The notes under the pieces: model-generated
The model's input: only the letters and a program-made list of their open reading frames with translations
Databases searched by the model: none
What the model was told of the DNA's origin: nothing
In this document: in pieces, positions 26,733-33,689 of the stretch
Position numbering within the stretch: the first letter of the stretch is position 1
Layout of the letters: every line of letters begins with the position of its first letter
Translations under genes and position numbers: made by a program
Assembly: GCF_016919165.1 (NCBI RefSeq)
Contig: NZ_JAFFPS010000028.1
Location: forward strand, 9,284 to 73,283
Reading direction: 5' to 3'
Length of the DNA: 64,000 nucleotides
Source of the DNA: Leptospira chreensis
Lineage (GTDB): Bacteria > Spirochaetota > Leptospiria > Leptospirales > Leptospiraceae

Positions 26733-26775
26733 CACTTTGAAACTCCCACACCGATTCCTATAAAAACCCAGCAAA

Positions 26776-26805
26776 CAAACCCAAGACTGTTCTATCTTGG
26801 GTTTG
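26776..26805. terminator. Hairpin between convergent genes, containing a stop codon
   Basis: CAAACCCAAGA (26776-26786) and TCTTGGGTTTG (26795-26805) form a perfect 11-bp stem with an 8-nt loop, followed by AT-rich sequence but no long T run on either side. The TAG of the minus-strand Rep-like gene (26794-26792) lies in the loop, so one arm also encodes its last residues. Confidence 0.6.
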
Positions 26806-27373
26806 CCTTAAACCTTTCCCAATAAGAGAGAGGCAATCCCGTGAGGACCTCTGGGCCTCGCAGTTTAGACAAAGCAAGACTTGTGGAAAAGGAGAGCCGC
26901 TTTTCGCTCCAGGCTAAAAACTCTTTCCAATCTTCACCCTTACTTTTCCCATCCCCACTCTTTTGTATATAGGTATGTACTTCGTATTTAAGAGAAGGCT
27001 TCGTATCTGGATGGGATTCAGACTTGGATCTAAATCCCAAGGAGGTTTCGACCTTCAAACCAGAGGAGCGAACCTCTTTAGGATGAGGCTCCGATCCAGA
27101 CCCAGCTTCCAAAACGAGAGGCAATAGATATCGTTTTCTTCCATCAAACCCCGTTTGTTTCAAAAGCCCTTTCTTCTTTAACTGCGACACCAACCGAGAC
27201 ACTGTATCTCGTTTCAATCGTAACACCGCACCCAAATATTCATTCGAGGCAAAACATCCTCCCTTCGCATTTAAGGAAACGATTTCAGCATACAGCCTTG
27301 TCTGATTGGGACTGAGCCCCAAATCTTCCATCCATTGGGCGACCCATACACCCATTCTTTTTGATTCACTCAT
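26792..27373 (-). CDS. Rep-like winged-helix DNA-binding protein, left copy
   Basis: 193 residues from the ATG at 27373, preceded by AAGGGG. The longer frame to 27439 would add 22 residues absent from its paralogue. Residues about 7-85 form an HTH_36-like winged helix: TRLYAEIVSLNAKGGCFASN, then YLGAVLRLKRDTVSRLVSQL and KKKGLLKQTGFDGRKRYL. It is a diverged paralogue of the protein at 30337-30966: the helical core is about half identical, the centre variable, and the end similar (WKEFLAWSEKRLS versus WDEFKIWSEKTLS). Proteins of this type are found as plasmid and phage replication initiators. The position beside parAB supports a replication or copy-control role, but initiation activity is inference. 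Confidence 0.7.
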   Translation of the reverse strand: MSESKRMGVWVAQWMEDLGLSPNQTRLYAEIVSLNAKGGCFASNEYLGAVLRLKRDTVSRLVSQLKKKGLLKQTGFDGRKRYLLPLVLEAGSGSEPHPKEVRSSGLKVETSLGFRSKSESHPDTKPSLKYEVHTYIQKSGDGKSKGEDWKEFLAWSEKRLSFSTSLALSKLRGPEVLTGLPLSYWERFKANPR

Positions 27374-27473
27374 ATAACCCCTTGGCCAACACAAACCTCC
27401 GGTATCCAAGAAGAGATTTTTTTCTTGGACCTGTAACAACGAGAAGACAAACCTTCGGCACCGTTACTAAGAG

Positions 27474-27496
27474 TTTGGAAGTTCTTTCGAACGTCC
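27474..27496 (-). repeat. 23-nt box shared by the leaders of the two Rep-like genes, left copy
   Basis: Read on the minus strand, the 23 nt are identical to 30162-30184 on the plus strand, including GACGTTCGAAAGAACTTCC and an internal GTTC-N4-GAAC inverted repeat. The box lies 100 nt upstream of the left Rep-like ATG. The block CCGAAGGTTTGT follows 15 nt later in the direction of transcription, as it does on the right side (20 nt). Confidence 0.75.
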
Positions 27497-27947
27497 GTAT
27501 TGGAATTCTTTTTGAATTCCAGGTGATGTATAGAAGCGGAATAAATTGTGGAAGACCGCTTTCGGGTATAGAGACACCTCCCCTACCCTAACTCTAGAAA
27601 CATCAGATTCTATTTTCTGTCAAGTTTTAATGTGACATAATTCCCAGGCAGACTTCCAGTCAAATTGGACCAATGACAACGAACATTTAAGGTTATAGAG
27701 CGTTTCAAAAAGTGGAGTAGGGGAATTTTTTAAAAGAGGGGTGAGCGAGAAGGGAAGTCTCTCTGAACTGCTTCCACACAATCCAGAGAGTTTACATCAC
27801 CCGGTTAAAGGGGTTACGAACAATCTAACAATCCGGAGAATTAGTACAAGAATTTTTTCTGTCGCGAGAAAATAAAAATGGAACCCATCATCTGGGCGCA
27901 TCGAATTTTTCCCTCGATTACAATCCCTCCAAAACCGACAGGCTCTT

Positions 27948-27990
27948 CGCTGCAATCTTTCCCGCAGGGAAAGGATTTCCGCTTCGATCC
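27948..27990. repeat. Dispersed intergenic hairpin element, copy 2
   Basis: It matches the elements at 11428-11482 and 54312-54358 (CGCTGCAATCTTTC...GAAAGGATTTCCGCT, then CGATCC). Its stem is CTTTCCC-N3-GGGAAAG, whereas the other copies have CTTTCGC/GCGAAAG: a paired substitution that keeps the helix. A second hairpin, ATCCTT-N6-AAGGAT with a T-rich tail, directly follows and could work as a terminator. Confidence 0.65.
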
Positions 27991-28075
27991 TTTGCGCGAA
28001 GGATTTTTCTTTTAAAGAGATATCTTCTTAAGTCCCAAAAGAAAAACAATTCTCTGATTTTTTATAAGTGGTTAG

Positions 28076-28089
28076 GTACGCCGGCGTAC
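28076..28089. promoter_or_regulatory. Palindrome GTACGCCGGCGTAC before parA, candidate parS or operator
   Basis: A perfect 14-bp palindrome 70 bp before the parA ATG. With flanks it is the inverted copy of the site at 28893-28906: 19 contiguous bases agree, and ACC is shared after one mismatch. A TATAAG possible -10 lies at 28063-28068, placing the palindrome at the likely transcription start, as expected for autorepression of a par operon. No other copy was seen in the window. Confidence 0.75.
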
Positions 28090-28159
28090 TTTTCAAAAAT
28101 AATCCCAATTTTAGATTTTTCATTGCACACAAAACCACTAGTCACAAACTCATTTTGCA

Positions 28160-28891
28160 ATGAAGATCATTACTGTTGCCAATATCAAAGGCGGAACTTC
28201 CAAATCTACAACAGCCATCCACTTGGCCCTAGCATTATCCAAACGGGGATCCACTCTGGCCATAGACATGGACCCACAAGCAGATCTTTCCGACTTTTTT
28301 TTCCCGGAAGAACCTGTAGAATTTTTTGATTCCGGGAACACTCTTTCTGTCCTTAACGCAGAAACAACACTCGCAGAGTCAGTAAAACCCTCAAACAACA
28401 TCGATGTATTACCTTCCATCATCGAACTTTCTGACCTAAGTTATCTAGCCTCCAAGGATTTCTCTATGATCCCTCGGCTAAAAAATATTCTACTCAAAGC
28501 CAAATACGATTATGTAATCATAGACACACCCGGTTCAGGATCTTCGGAAAACATCGCATCCTACTTACCTGCTTCAGTAATTTTAGTTCCCGTCACACCA
28601 TCCAAATGGGCAGTCCGAACTGTCGCACAGGTTCTCAAAAAAGTAGATGAAGCAGAAAGGTTCGACGAACAATCAAAGAAAAAATCCGTAATGATCCTCC
28701 CCTCCCAGTGGGGAACTTCCCAAAAACAGATGGATCTTTTGGAAAAATTAAACACCATTAAAACTCTAAAAATTTTAGAACCAATCCCAAAAAATGACAG
28801 TATTCGGGACCGTACAGAAACTGGGAAACCTCTACAAGAAGGAAGTGCTCCTTGGAAAGCTTTCGAAACTTTAGCGGAGAAATTAAAATAA
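28160..28891 (+). CDS. parA: ParA partition ATPase
   Basis: A 243-residue deviant-Walker ATPase, short like plasmid type Ib or chromosomal ParA, without an N-terminal helix-turn-helix. The Walker A motif KGGTSKST is at 10-17 with the signature Lys 10. The Asp of the A' motif is in AIDMDPQADLS (about 35-45), and Walker B is YDYVIIDTPG (about 117-126). It should dimerise on ATP, coat the nucleoid and move ParB-bound DNA, so stabilising the replicon. It is first in a two-gene operon with parB 27 bp downstream, and the candidate parS palindromes flank it. Confidence 0.95.
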   Translation: MKIITVANIKGGTSKSTTAIHLALALSKRGSTLAIDMDPQADLSDFFFPEEPVEFFDSGNTLSVLNAETTLAESVKPSNNIDVLPSIIELSDLSYLASKDFSMIPRLKNILLKAKYDYVIIDTPGSGSSENIASYLPASVILVPVTPSKWAVRTVAQVLKKVDEAERFDEQSKKKSVMILPSQWGTSQKQMDLLEKLNTIKTLKILEPIPKNDSIRDRTETGKPLQEGSAPWKAFETLAEKLK

Positions 28892-28892
28892 A

Positions 28893-28906
28893 GTACGCCG
28901 GCGTAC
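28893..28906. promoter_or_regulatory. Palindrome GTACGCCGGCGTAC between parA and parB, candidate parS or operator
   Basis: The second perfect copy starts directly after the parA TAA and ends 12 nt before the parB ATG, where a ribosome binding site would normally be. No Shine-Dalgarno sequence is visible for parB. Binding of ParB here could both load the partition complex and tune parB expression. Confidence 0.75.
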
Positions 28907-28918
28907 CTTACCAAAACC

Positions 28919-29797
28919 ATGAAAAATAAAACAAATTATAACCCAGCCGATATCCTTTCCAGAGCAAGTGCTAGAACTTCCTCACTCAACCCATTCTTAA
29001 AAGAAGAGGCCACATCAAATCACAATGCAACAGAGATTCCTGTAGACCAAATCCTCACAGAAAACAATCCAAGAAAAACTTTTAACGAATCCACAATCAG
29101 AGAACTTGCGGAATCCATTTCCCAGTACGGTCTTTTGCAACCGATTGTTGTCAGAAAAAAAGCAGGGAAATATGAACTCATCAATGGGGAAAGAAGGTTC
29201 CGGGCACATAAACTTCTCAAAAGAAAAAACATCCTAGCCATTGTCAAAAACGTAGAACAAATCGATATATCCAAATTACCCGAAATTAAGTTGGTCGAAA
29301 ACTTACAACGTGAGGATCTTTCCGAATCTGACCTGGCCCTTTCTCTCCAGGAATTAAAAAATAGGCACAAAGAAACAAACGAACAACTCGCTAAACGAAT
29401 CAATAAATCGGGGCAATGGGTGAAAACTAAAATAGCTCATGCAGAAATCCTAAAAGAAACAAATATCAGCATAACCTCCGACAAAAATCATCCGATCTTC
29501 CAAATTCCGACCAGTTTGTTTACAGAGATTGCCCCTTTAGATGTATCCAACAGAAAAAAAGCAATCGACTACCTGATCAAAGGATTAGAAAAAAAAGGGG
29601 ACTTCCCTTCTCGTAACGACCTAAGAGAATTTGTACGTCCCTTAAAACCGAACAAACCCAAAGCATCAAAACCAAAACTGGGGAACCTAGAACTCAAAGA
29701 TCTAAAAAACAAACTCTTAAAAATCAAAGAAAAAATCTCCCAACTACAGAATGAAAAATCAATCCTAGAAGAGGCGATTCGTAAGTTCAAAAAATAA
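28919..29797 (+). CDS. parB: ParB-family partition protein (CTPase/DNA clamp)
   Basis: A 292-residue protein. The N-terminal ~35 residues include basic sequence likely to contact ParA. Residues 38-135 are the ParB/Srx CTP-binding domain, with NPRKTF (50-55), GERRFRAHK (90-98) and the ENLQREDLSESDLA box (127-140). The helix-turn-helix follows at about 152-180 (TNEQLAKRINKSGQWVKTKI). The C-terminal ~45 residues form a Lys/Leu-rich coiled coil for dimerisation. It should bind parS, probably the GTACGCCGGCGTAC palindromes. Transcription probably ends at 30013-30045. Confidence 0.95.
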   Translation: MKNKTNYNPADILSRASARTSSLNPFLKEEATSNHNATEIPVDQILTENNPRKTFNESTIRELAESISQYGLLQPIVVRKKAGKYELINGERRFRAHKLLKRKNILAIVKNVEQIDISKLPEIKLVENLQREDLSESDLALSLQELKNRHKETNEQLAKRINKSGQWVKTKIAHAEILKETNISITSDKNHPIFQIPTSLFTEIAPLDVSNRKKAIDYLIKGLEKKGDFPSRNDLREFVRPLKPNKPKASKPKLGNLELKDLKNKLLKIKEKISQLQNEKSILEEAIRKFKK

Positions 29798-30012
29798 ACC
29801 CGTCCATTGGTCTCAAATTCAAAGCGAAAAAGAACCTAGTTTTTTTGGCAAAGAATCAGAAAAAAACTTGTACTCCTTTAGATTGCAGACTAAATTGTTC
29901 ATTAGATCCGTAACCGGGTTGAACAATAAAAGCCCTGGGAAGTGTGGTAGCGACCCGGGGCCATTTCCTCTCTCTGATTCCCCCAAACCCCAATCTACAA
30001 AGCTCTAGATCT

Positions 30013-30045
30013 AATGAGACCCTCCCAGAATTATGTCTCATTTTT
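30013..30045 (+). terminator. Probable terminator of parAB
   Basis: AATGAGAC (30013-30020) and GTCTCATT (30035-30042) form a perfect 8-bp stem with a 14-nt loop, followed directly by further T residues. It is 216 nt after the parB stop. Confidence 0.5.
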
Positions 30046-30161
30046 CACTTGACGAAATTTTTGATTTTGTACATATAGGGAACGTTCGGGTCACACAACC
30101 GAACACGGCTCTACCACAATGCCGTCATTGTTCAAACCGGAATCCTAAAAAAGTTCCGAAA

Positions 30162-30184
30162 GGACGTTCGAAAGAACTTCCAAA
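30162..30184 (+). repeat. 23-nt box shared by the leaders of the two Rep-like genes, right copy
   Basis: Identical to the reverse complement of 27474-27496. It lies 152 nt before the ATG of the right Rep-like gene. Conservation in diverged leaders suggests a binding site for the Rep-like proteins themselves or a control RNA element. Confidence 0.75.
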
Positions 30185-30336
30185 ATTTCTCTTCTCTAAT
30201 TTGACCGAAGGTTTGTTCGAATTTAAAAACAAATTTTCAAAACTAGAGTAGGGGAGATATACCCAAAAGGTGTATTGGCAAAAACAACCAAACGCTCGTA
30301 GCCGGAGATGTGTTCGTTTGGAAGAAGGAACCTAAA

Positions 30337-30966
30337 ATGAAAACAAATCGAACCGGAATTTGGATTCCCGTTTGGATAGAGGATCTCAATCTCTCTCATA
30401 GCCAAACCAAACTCTACGCAGAAATTGTCTCCCTACATGACAAAGGAGGATGTTTTGCCTCCAACCGTTACTTCGGCGAAGTCCTTGGACTCAAAATGGA
30501 CACAGTTTCAAGACTCATCACCTCTCTAAAAAAACTGGGGTTGTTAGAACAAACTGGATTTGATGGAAGAAGGAGATTCTTAAGACCTATATTTTCGAAA
30601 CCTACCGCAAAAGAAGTGATTCATAAAGAGCTGACCCTGGAAAAAAATCCAATGCAGAAGGAAAAAGAAAGTAAGAATCTCCAAACCCCCGTCTTACAAA
30701 AATCCAATGCAGGTTCGGAAAACAATAGCTCTCCCTTTATTAGTACAATAGAGGTACAAAAAAGAGTACAAAAGAAAACCTCTTGGGATGAATTTAAAAT
30801 TTGGAGTGAAAAGACTTTATCAAAGTCAACCCACTATCAGATTTTGAACTTACCTTCACCGGAATCTTTAGCCGGAAGTTTGCAATTGATTTGGAAAAAC
30901 TGGATGGAGACAAATACAATTCCTAACCAGAGAATGGTTCAAGCCAGCCATTCCTTTCGCAGTTGA
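30337..30966 (+). CDS. Rep-like winged-helix DNA-binding protein, right copy
   Basis: 209 residues from the ATG at 30337 with AAGGA 9 nt upstream; the GTG at 30310 is less likely. The N-terminal ~85 residues are the winged helix (TKLYAEIVSLHDKGGCFASN, then MDTVSRLITSLKKLGLLEQT). The centre (about 95-150) is polar, rich in Lys, Gln and Ser, and poorly conserved with the paralogue. The C-terminal WDEFKIWSEKTLSKSTHYQI region matches again. It points away from parB and is the mirror partner of the protein at 26792-27373. Which of the two initiates replication, if either, cannot be decided from sequence. Confidence 0.7.
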   Translation: MKTNRTGIWIPVWIEDLNLSHSQTKLYAEIVSLHDKGGCFASNRYFGEVLGLKMDTVSRLITSLKKLGLLEQTGFDGRRRFLRPIFSKPTAKEVIHKELTLEKNPMQKEKESKNLQTPVLQKSNAGSENNSSPFISTIEVQKRVQKKTSWDEFKIWSEKTLSKSTHYQILNLPSPESLAGSLQLIWKNWMETNTIPNQRMVQASHSFRS

Positions 30967-30989
30967 ATTGAATCATCGGAGATTTTATT

Positions 30990-31175
30990 ATGATCGTTTA
31001 TAGGCACAAAAAAACAGGGAACTTATACTTAAAGTTGGATGAGGCCAAAAACTGTACCAATGCCAATGATGGCCAACAGATGGTTTATTATTGTGAATAC
31101 GGGAAGGAAAATCCCATGAAATTTGTAAGAGAGAAATCTGAGTTTTTGGAAAAATTTGAAGAACTAAAAATTTAA
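30990..31175 (+). CDS. Small DUF1653-like protein
   Basis: 61 residues, 23 bp after the right Rep-like gene and probably co-transcribed, with GGAG before the ATG. The pattern Y-R-H-K-K-T-G-N-L-Y near the start, a central V-Y-Y and the closing F-V-R-E-K-S-E-F-L-E-K-F-E resemble the short DUF1653-type domain found in bacteria and phages. This match is by eye. Function unknown; a link to replicon maintenance is possible from position only. Confidence 0.6.
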   Translation: MIVYRHKKTGNLYLKLDEAKNCTNANDGQQMVYYCEYGKENPMKFVREKSEFLEKFEELKI

Positions 31176-31192
31176 AAATTGGATCCTGTTTT

Positions 31193-31780
31193 CTAAATGG
31201 AAAACCGTAAGATGTCTTCTGCCATTTCTGTTTTGGATTTGTTCAACACTTGGCTCTCGGTATCAGGGAAGTCTGTTTCGATACATAAATTGCTATAACC
31301 ATGGACAAGAGACCAAGCCATAAGGGCAAAACTGCGATGGTTTTCCTTACGACGTTTTGCTTTTAAATAGAACCGGCACCCGCGAACGAGGATTGCATAA
31401 GATTTCAATTTGGATCGTTTTAAAATCTTTGATTCTTTGGGTCTTTTTGTTTGGAACATGAGACGGTAATAATTGGGATTTTTGATCGCAAACTGGATAT
31501 AAACCAAACCTAGTTTTACATAATAATCATCTGGGTTCTTTAAATTTTGGAGTACTTTTTTCTGTAAAGACCCAAGCCGATCAAAACCAATGGCTGATAA
31601 AATTTCTAAAACCTCTTCTTTGTGTTGGAAATGCCTGTACACGGCAGCATGGGAAACTCCCGAAAGGGTAGCCACCTCTCTAAGGGAAAAATCAGAAGCA
31701 CCTTTTTTTTGTAACAATTTATGACAAGATTTGATGATGGAATTTTTTAAATCACCATGGTGGTAAGAGGATCGTTTCAC
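31193..31780 (-). CDS. TetR/AcrR-family transcriptional regulator
   Basis: 195 residues from a GTG at 31780. The helix-turn-helix is typical (KNSIIKSCHKLLQKKGASDF, then SLREVATLSGVSHAAVYRHF). The C-terminal domain contains VYIQFAIKNPNYYRLMFQ, a TetR_C-type feature. It is divergent from the hotdog thioesterase gene with two palindromic sites in the gap, so it most likely represses itself and that gene. Acyl-CoA or fatty-acid-like ligands would fit the partner enzyme but are inference. Confidence 0.85.
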   Translation of the reverse strand: MKRSSYHHGDLKNSIIKSCHKLLQKKGASDFSLREVATLSGVSHAAVYRHFQHKEEVLEILSAIGFDRLGSLQKKVLQNLKNPDDYYVKLGLVYIQFAIKNPNYYRLMFQTKRPKESKILKRSKLKSYAILVRGCRFYLKAKRRKENHRSFALMAWSLVHGYSNLCIETDFPDTESQVLNKSKTEMAEDILRFSI

Positions 31781-31800
31781 AATAGAATTTTGGAAAATAA

Positions 31801-31857
31801 GTTACCATTGGCAACATTTTTCTTGAAATAAAACCAAATAATGTTACTGTTGGTAAC
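31801..31857. promoter_or_regulatory. Paired TetR operators before the thioesterase gene
   Basis: Two 15-bp sites, GTTACCATTGGCAAC (31801-31815) and GTTACTGTTGGTAAC (31843-31857), share GTTAC-N5-G-Y-A-A-C-type symmetry. Their centres are 42 bp apart, four helical turns. The second begins 31 bp before the thioesterase ATG and the first is 21 bp from the regulator start. Confidence 0.75.
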
Positions 31858-31873
31858 ATATGGAGGTTGTTTT

Positions 31874-32347
31874 ATGCAAACCCTGACAGCCGAAGAAACC
31901 CAAAGTATCTTAAACGATATGACTGTTAATTTTAATCATGGTGGAAGGAAAATCACTGTTCCCCCTCCCATATTTGTCGCGATGAAGGCAGAAATTTTAT
32001 CTTATACAAAGGGAAAAAGTATTACTGTTGCCTTCCCTGTTTCAGAAGACCAAACCAATCCCATGGGAATGATGCAAGGTGGTGTGATTGCCGCAGCCTT
32101 TGACAATGCGTTTGGACCACTCAGTTATTTAGTCGCAAAACGTCCTACAACTACCATTGACATGAACATTCAATACATTCGGGGAGTGGCGGTGAACCAA
32201 AAGGTGGTTGTAACAGCAACTGTAGAAGCAAAAGGGTTTTCTACCATTCATATGGTAGGAGAGATGCGAACAGAAAAAGATAAACTTTTAGCAACTGCAA
32301 CCACGAACCTTTTGATCTTAAAAATTCCTGGTGGGGCAGGGGATTAG
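31874..32347 (+). CDS. PaaI-type hotdog-fold thioesterase
   Basis: 157 residues from the ATG at 31874, which has GGAGG 7 nt upstream; the earlier ATG at 31841 would overlap an operator and was rejected. The hotdog central helix and motif are N-P-M-G-M-M-Q-G-G-V-I-A-A-A-F-D-N (about 63-79). The usual His of the HGG motif is Gln, but the following Asp is kept. DMNIQYIRG and the closing ATTNLLILK match the beta-sheet strands. It should hydrolyse acyl-CoA thioesters in the cytoplasm, substrate unknown. It is controlled by the divergent TetR gene and converges with another TetR gene. Confidence 0.85.
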   Translation: MQTLTAEETQSILNDMTVNFNHGGRKITVPPPIFVAMKAEILSYTKGKSITVAFPVSEDQTNPMGMMQGGVIAAAFDNAFGPLSYLVAKRPTTTIDMNIQYIRGVAVNQKVVVTATVEAKGFSTIHMVGEMRTEKDKLLATATTNLLILKIPGGAGD

Positions 32348-32350
32348 GAA

Positions 32351-32995
32351 TTAATTTTTGTAATCGTATCTTTCCAAAACCATTTCAATGATCGTTGGAG
32401 TGCAAGTTGTGGTGTCATTAAAATGTTGGCTCATGATGACACCGTGAAGAAAGGTTTTGATGAGGATCATTTCTTTATCAGGTTCTTTGACCCCGTAAGA
32501 TCGGAACCTTTCTTTCATTGCCTCTTTGAATGGGGCAAATCGTTTCTCTACATTTTCTAACATCTTCTTCGAAAGAGAAACAGACCCCGGTTGGAAAAGA
32601 CATACTGAAATCAAAACCATGGTTTTTCTTTCTTCTTTTGCAAATTGGATAGAGCGGTTAAAAAATTCCCTGACATATTCCTTCGCAGAAAGATTGGGTG
32701 GGATGTTGTTGTAAAACTTCTCTTGTTTGGCGAGGTGGTTGTCTATGATTTGTTCGAAAATTTGGTTTTTGCTTTTGAAATAATTATAAGCTAGACCCTT
32801 GGAAATTTTAGCATGGTTGGCAATCATTTCCATGGTAGTTTGAGAGAACCCATGTTTTGCGAACAAAACAATGGCTGAGGTGAGAATCCTTTCGATGGAC
32901 TTCTCCCTGGCTTGTTGTTTTTTGTTCTCGGATTTTTGTGAGGACTTAATGGGCACTGACTTCACCGTTCTGGTACTTTCGAATTTCGCAAACAC
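32351..32995 (-). CDS. TetR-family transcriptional regulator
   Basis: 214 residues from a GTG. The first ~30 residues are basic and may not be translated if a later start is used, though no later ATG precedes the DNA-binding domain. The helix-turn-helix is standard (ERILTSAIVLFAKHGFSQTT, then MEMIANHAKISKGLAYNYFK). The C-terminal part (about 100-205) resembles TetR_C effector domains. It is divergent from ppnP with a 77-bp gap holding an inverted repeat, and converges with the thioesterase gene 3 bp away. The target is not evident. Confidence 0.82.
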   Translation of the reverse strand: MFAKFESTRTVKSVPIKSSQKSENKKQQAREKSIERILTSAIVLFAKHGFSQTTMEMIANHAKISKGLAYNYFKSKNQIFEQIIDNHLAKQEKFYNNIPPNLSAKEYVREFFNRSIQFAKEERKTMVLISVCLFQPGSVSLSKKMLENVEKRFAPFKEAMKERFRSYGVKEPDKEMILIKTFLHGVIMSQHFNDTTTCTPTIIEMVLERYDYKN

Positions 32996-33044
32996 TTTTT
33001 AATGCCAAATCGAAGAGATGGGGCCTTTAGAATTCACTTGGAAG

Positions 33045-33061
33045 TCTGGAGTCTGTCCAGA
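33045..33061. promoter_or_regulatory. Possible operator between a TetR gene and ppnP
   Basis: TCTGGA-N5-TCCAGA is a perfect 6-bp inverted repeat, 12 bp before the ppnP ATG and 50 bp from the divergent TetR start. Location and symmetry suit a TetR site, but a single copy gives limited support. Confidence 0.35.
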
Positions 33062-33072
33062 TTTTGGTCTGT

Positions 33073-33384
33073 ATGAGTTCATTTGAATCCGTAACAGTAC
33101 TAAAACCAGCCAATATCTATTTCAACGGGAACGTTACCAGCCGTACGGTCCTATTTCCGAATGGGGAAAAGAAAACCTTGGGAATTATGATGCCCGGGGA
33201 ATATGAATTTGGAACCGACCAGAAAGAAATTATGGAAATCCAGTCAGGAAAACTCTCTGTTTTGTTAGCAGGATCCGAAACATGGCTCCAAATCGACGGT
33301 CAGTCCGAATTTGAAGTCCCTGCTGGATCCAAGTTTAAATTAAAAGTTCAAACTATAACAGACTATTGCTGTTCTTACGTTTGA
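33073..33384 (+). CDS. ppnP: Pyrimidine/purine nucleoside phosphorylase PpnP
   Basis: 103 residues, the full length of this one-domain cupin-like family (formerly DUF1255). Typical segments are ANIYFNGNVTSRTVLFPNGE, KKTLGIMMPGEYEFGT, EIMEIQSGKL and the closing FEVPAGSKFKLKV. The family cleaves nucleosides with phosphate to free bases and ribose 1-phosphate, serving nucleoside salvage in the cytoplasm. The ATG at 33073 was chosen over the TTG three codons upstream. The last 10 nt overlap the convergent DUF1508 gene. Confidence 0.93.
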   Translation: MSSFESVTVLKPANIYFNGNVTSRTVLFPNGEKKTLGIMMPGEYEFGTDQKEIMEIQSGKLSVLLAGSETWLQIDGQSEFEVPAGSKFKLKVQTITDYCCSYV

Positions 33385-33554
33385 TCCACGATCTCTGCTG
33401 CTGCGGCATTATTCTTTACTGAAGCGATGCCGTTTTCGCAAGATTGTTTGGATGCATATCCTTCGCTAGAGGCAATGATTTCCCCGTTGCCTGCTTTGAG
33501 GCGGAAGCGAAATTCTCCTGCTTTGTCTTTGTAAATTTCAAATTTTGCTGACAT
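33375..33554 (-). CDS. DUF1508 (YegP/UPF0339) family protein
   Basis: 59 residues from the ATG at 33554, which has AAGGAG 8 nt upstream. It is a single copy of the DUF1508 unit: KFEIYKDKAGEFRFRLKAGN, GEIIASSEGYASKQSCENGI, and VKNNAAAAEIVD. Many homologues contain two such units in tandem; this one has one. The small beta-rich fold has no agreed function. It is convergent with ppnP and probably monocistronic. Confidence 0.9.
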   Translation of the reverse strand: MSAKFEIYKDKAGEFRFRLKAGNGEIIASSEGYASKQSCENGIASVKNNAAAAEIVDQT

Positions 33555-33689
33555 AAACCTATCTCCTTGATTTGCCAAGAGTATCTGGTCTTTAGGGATT
33601 TTGGCAATACGTTTTCTTCTTAATTTTGATTTTGAATTCCAGGAACTGTTCCATTCAAAAGATTGGTATTATATTTCAGTTCTCGCTCT

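Larger units (their letters stand above)
27374..28159. other. 786-bp non-coding region, candidate origin/partition region
   Basis: It lies between the left Rep-like gene and parA and has no supported gene. It contains the 23-nt box shared with the right Rep-like gene (27474-27496), a 12-nt block ACAAACCTTCGG (27447-27458) also shared with it, and an inverted repeat CTCTCTG/CAGAGAG (27759-27765 and 27784-27790). It also holds a hairpin element (27948-27990), a second hairpin with T run (about 27985-28014) and the GTACGCCGGCGTAC palindrome (28076-28089). Regularly spaced iterons were not seen. Confidence 0.6.
29798..30336. other. 539-bp non-coding region between parB and the right Rep-like gene
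   Basis: It holds a terminator-like hairpin (30013-30045), then TTGACG (30049-30054), a possible -35 with no strong -10. After these come an inverted repeat GTTCGG/CCGAAC (30084-30104), the 23-nt shared box (30162-30184) and the block CCGAAGGTTTGT (30205-30216). The sequence ACGTTCG occurs twice. The short open frames crossing it look non-coding. Confidence 0.55.

Noticed and set aside
27441..28075. Iterons for a plasmid origin
   Set aside because: Only inverted repeats and the box shared with the right Rep-like leader were found; no set of regularly spaced direct repeats was visible by eye.
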